Origin: Spirochaetales bacterium
Lineage (GTDB): Bacteria > Spirochaetota > Spirochaetia > SZUA-6 > DRHE01
Direction of reading: 5' to 3'
NCBI GenBank assembly: GCA_023136785.1
Contig: JAGLQP010000097.1
Location: 1-6,868 of the forward strand
DNA length: 6,868 nt
Shown here: piece by piece, positions 6,258 through 6,868 of the stretch
Layout of the letters: every line of letters begins with the position of its first letter
Position numbering within the stretch: the first letter of the stretch is position 1
Made by a program: the position numbers and the translations under genes
The notes under the pieces: generated by a model
Seen by the model: only the letters and a program-made list of their open reading frames with translations
Told to the model about the DNA's origin: nothing
Databases searched by the model: none

Positions 6258-6268
6258 TTATTTCTGTT
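6246..6268 (-). terminator. AU-rich hairpin spanning the clpB stop codon
   Basis: The plus strand shows AACAGAAAT (6246-6254) and its exact complement (6260-6268) around a 5-base loop. A wobble and one further pair can extend the stem to 11. In the clpB transcript the stop codon lies at the top of the 5' arm and loop, and the 3' arm is U-rich (AUUUCUGUU, then CGUCUU). Only two of the nine core pairs are G-C, so it would be a weak or partial terminator, or a stability element between clpB and the CULT gene. Confidence 0.4.
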
Positions 6269-6868
6269 TGCGGAATACCAGACCGTCTTTACCCGTATCG
6301 ACGACGATCTTGCTTCCCCCTCGAACCTCACCGGCGATGATGTTCTTGGCCAATGGGTTTTGAACCAGGTTCTGCAAAGTGCGCTTGAGCGGCCGCGCCC
6401 CGTACAGCGGATCGAATCCCACCTCCGCCAGGTGCGCCTTTGCTTTGTCGCTGACCGTGATCGTGACATCCTGTTCCTCGAGCCGTTTGGCCAGCACCTT
6501 GAGCTGAATATCTACGATCTTCAGGATTTCCTCTTTGCCCAACCGGTCGAAGGTGATGATCTCGTCCACCCGGTTCAGGAACTCAGGCCTAAAGGTGGCT
6601 TTGAGCAGTTCCTGGATTTGATCCTTGATGTCGTCGATATTCTCGGTCTGCTGGATCAGCTGGCTTCCGAGGTTGGAGGTCATGATGATGATCGCGTTCT
6701 TAAAATCTACGATATGTCCCTGGCTGTCGGTCAGTCGACCTTCATCCAGCAGCTGAAGCAGGACGTTGAATACCTCCGGGTGTGCCTTCTCGATCTCGTC
6801 GAAGAGGACGACGGAGTAGGGACGTCTCCTCACCCGTTCGGTGAGCTGGCCGCCCTCCTCGTACCCGA
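6258..6868 (-). CDS. clpB: ClpB disaggregase, C-terminal part (5' end outside window)
   Basis: The 202 visible codons are the end of the second AAA+ module (NBD2) of ClpB, the Hsp100 chaperone that, with DnaK, pulls aggregated proteins through its central pore using ATP. The fragment begins at GYEEGGQLTE, just after the pore-loop and Walker A regions. It shows Walker B (VVLFDEIEK, acidic pair at fragment residues 23-24), sensor 1 (TSN, 63-65), the arginine finger in FRPEFLNR (R99) and sensor 2 (GAR, 156-158). The end (KRTLQNLVQNPLAKNIIAGEV...) resembles ClpB more than ClpC or ClpA. All visible catalytic positions are intact. The usual protein is about 850-870 residues, so roughly three quarters is missing. 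Its heat-shock promoter would lie outside the window. The frame continues through the GTG at 6833, which is internal. The CULT gene follows 51 bases downstream. Confidence 0.93.
   Translation of the reverse strand, partial: GYEEGGQLTERVRRRPYSVVLFDEIEKAHPEVFNVLLQLLDEGRLTDSQGHIVDFKNAIIIMTSNLGSQLIQQTENIDDIKDQIQELLKATFRPEFLNRVDEIITFDRLGKEEILKIVDIQLKVLAKRLEEQDVTITVSDKAKAHLAEVGFDPLYGARPLKRTLQNLVQNPLAKNIIAGEVRGGSKIVVDTGKDGLVFRKQK

Noticed and set aside
1..6868. Apparent abundance of GATC sites
   Set aside because: Mostly explained by ATC isoleucine and GAT aspartate codons next to G- or C-ending codons; no clustering that suggests an origin or control region.

Overview
This 6.9-kb window is dense bacterial chromosome of moderately high G+C, with no mobile element, tRNA, rRNA or CRISPR array visible. 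The genes fall into two blocks that converge at about 5780. The host is a Gram-negative-type bacterium: it has a periplasmic binding protein with a cleavable signal peptide and a tripartite tricarboxylate transporter. The start of the mature binding protein (A|EGTVEE) and a cereblon-like protein beside clpB make me lean towards a spirochaete. That is a weak inference, not something the sequence proves.

Plus-strand block (1-5775). The 3' part of a PHP/DUF3604-like metallohydrolase gene (1-1386) is followed after 12 bases by an enolase-superfamily gene (1399-2691) with a complete K-x-K / D / E / D / K catalytic set. A 96-base gap then carries a good sigma70-type promoter and a strong ribosome binding site. 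After it come the three genes of a tripartite tricarboxylate transporter (TTT): periplasmic binding protein TctC (2788-3762), small membrane subunit TctB (3759-4226, GTG start overlapping the tctC stop) and large membrane subunit TctA (4237-5775). The block reads as uptake of a carboxylate by the transporter and its conversion by the two enzymes. The substrate cannot be named from sequence. A perfect 11-bp stem with a GAAA loop and a T-rich tail lies inside tctB. It looks like an intrinsic terminator and could lower membrane-subunit expression relative to the binding protein.

Minus-strand block (6868-5784). The C-terminal 202 codons of the ClpB disaggregase (6258-6868) are followed after 51 bases by a 140-residue protein that I identify as a stand-alone bacterial CULT domain, the thalidomide-binding domain of eukaryotic cereblon. 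Its four zinc cysteines, three cage tryptophans and HTFTNP motif are all present. This is the most notable gene of the window. Placement directly behind clpB suggests a role in protein quality control, which is a hypothesis. The clpB stop codon lies in an AU-rich hairpin, the gap is open in the same reading frame, and a -10-like TATACT sits where a leaderless transcript of the CULT gene could start.

The two blocks end tail to tail only 8 bases apart (tctA stop 5773-5775, CULT stop 5784-5786), with one imperfect hairpin spanning the junction. No gene-free stretch exceeds 300 bases; the gaps at 2692-2787 and 6207-6257 are described below.
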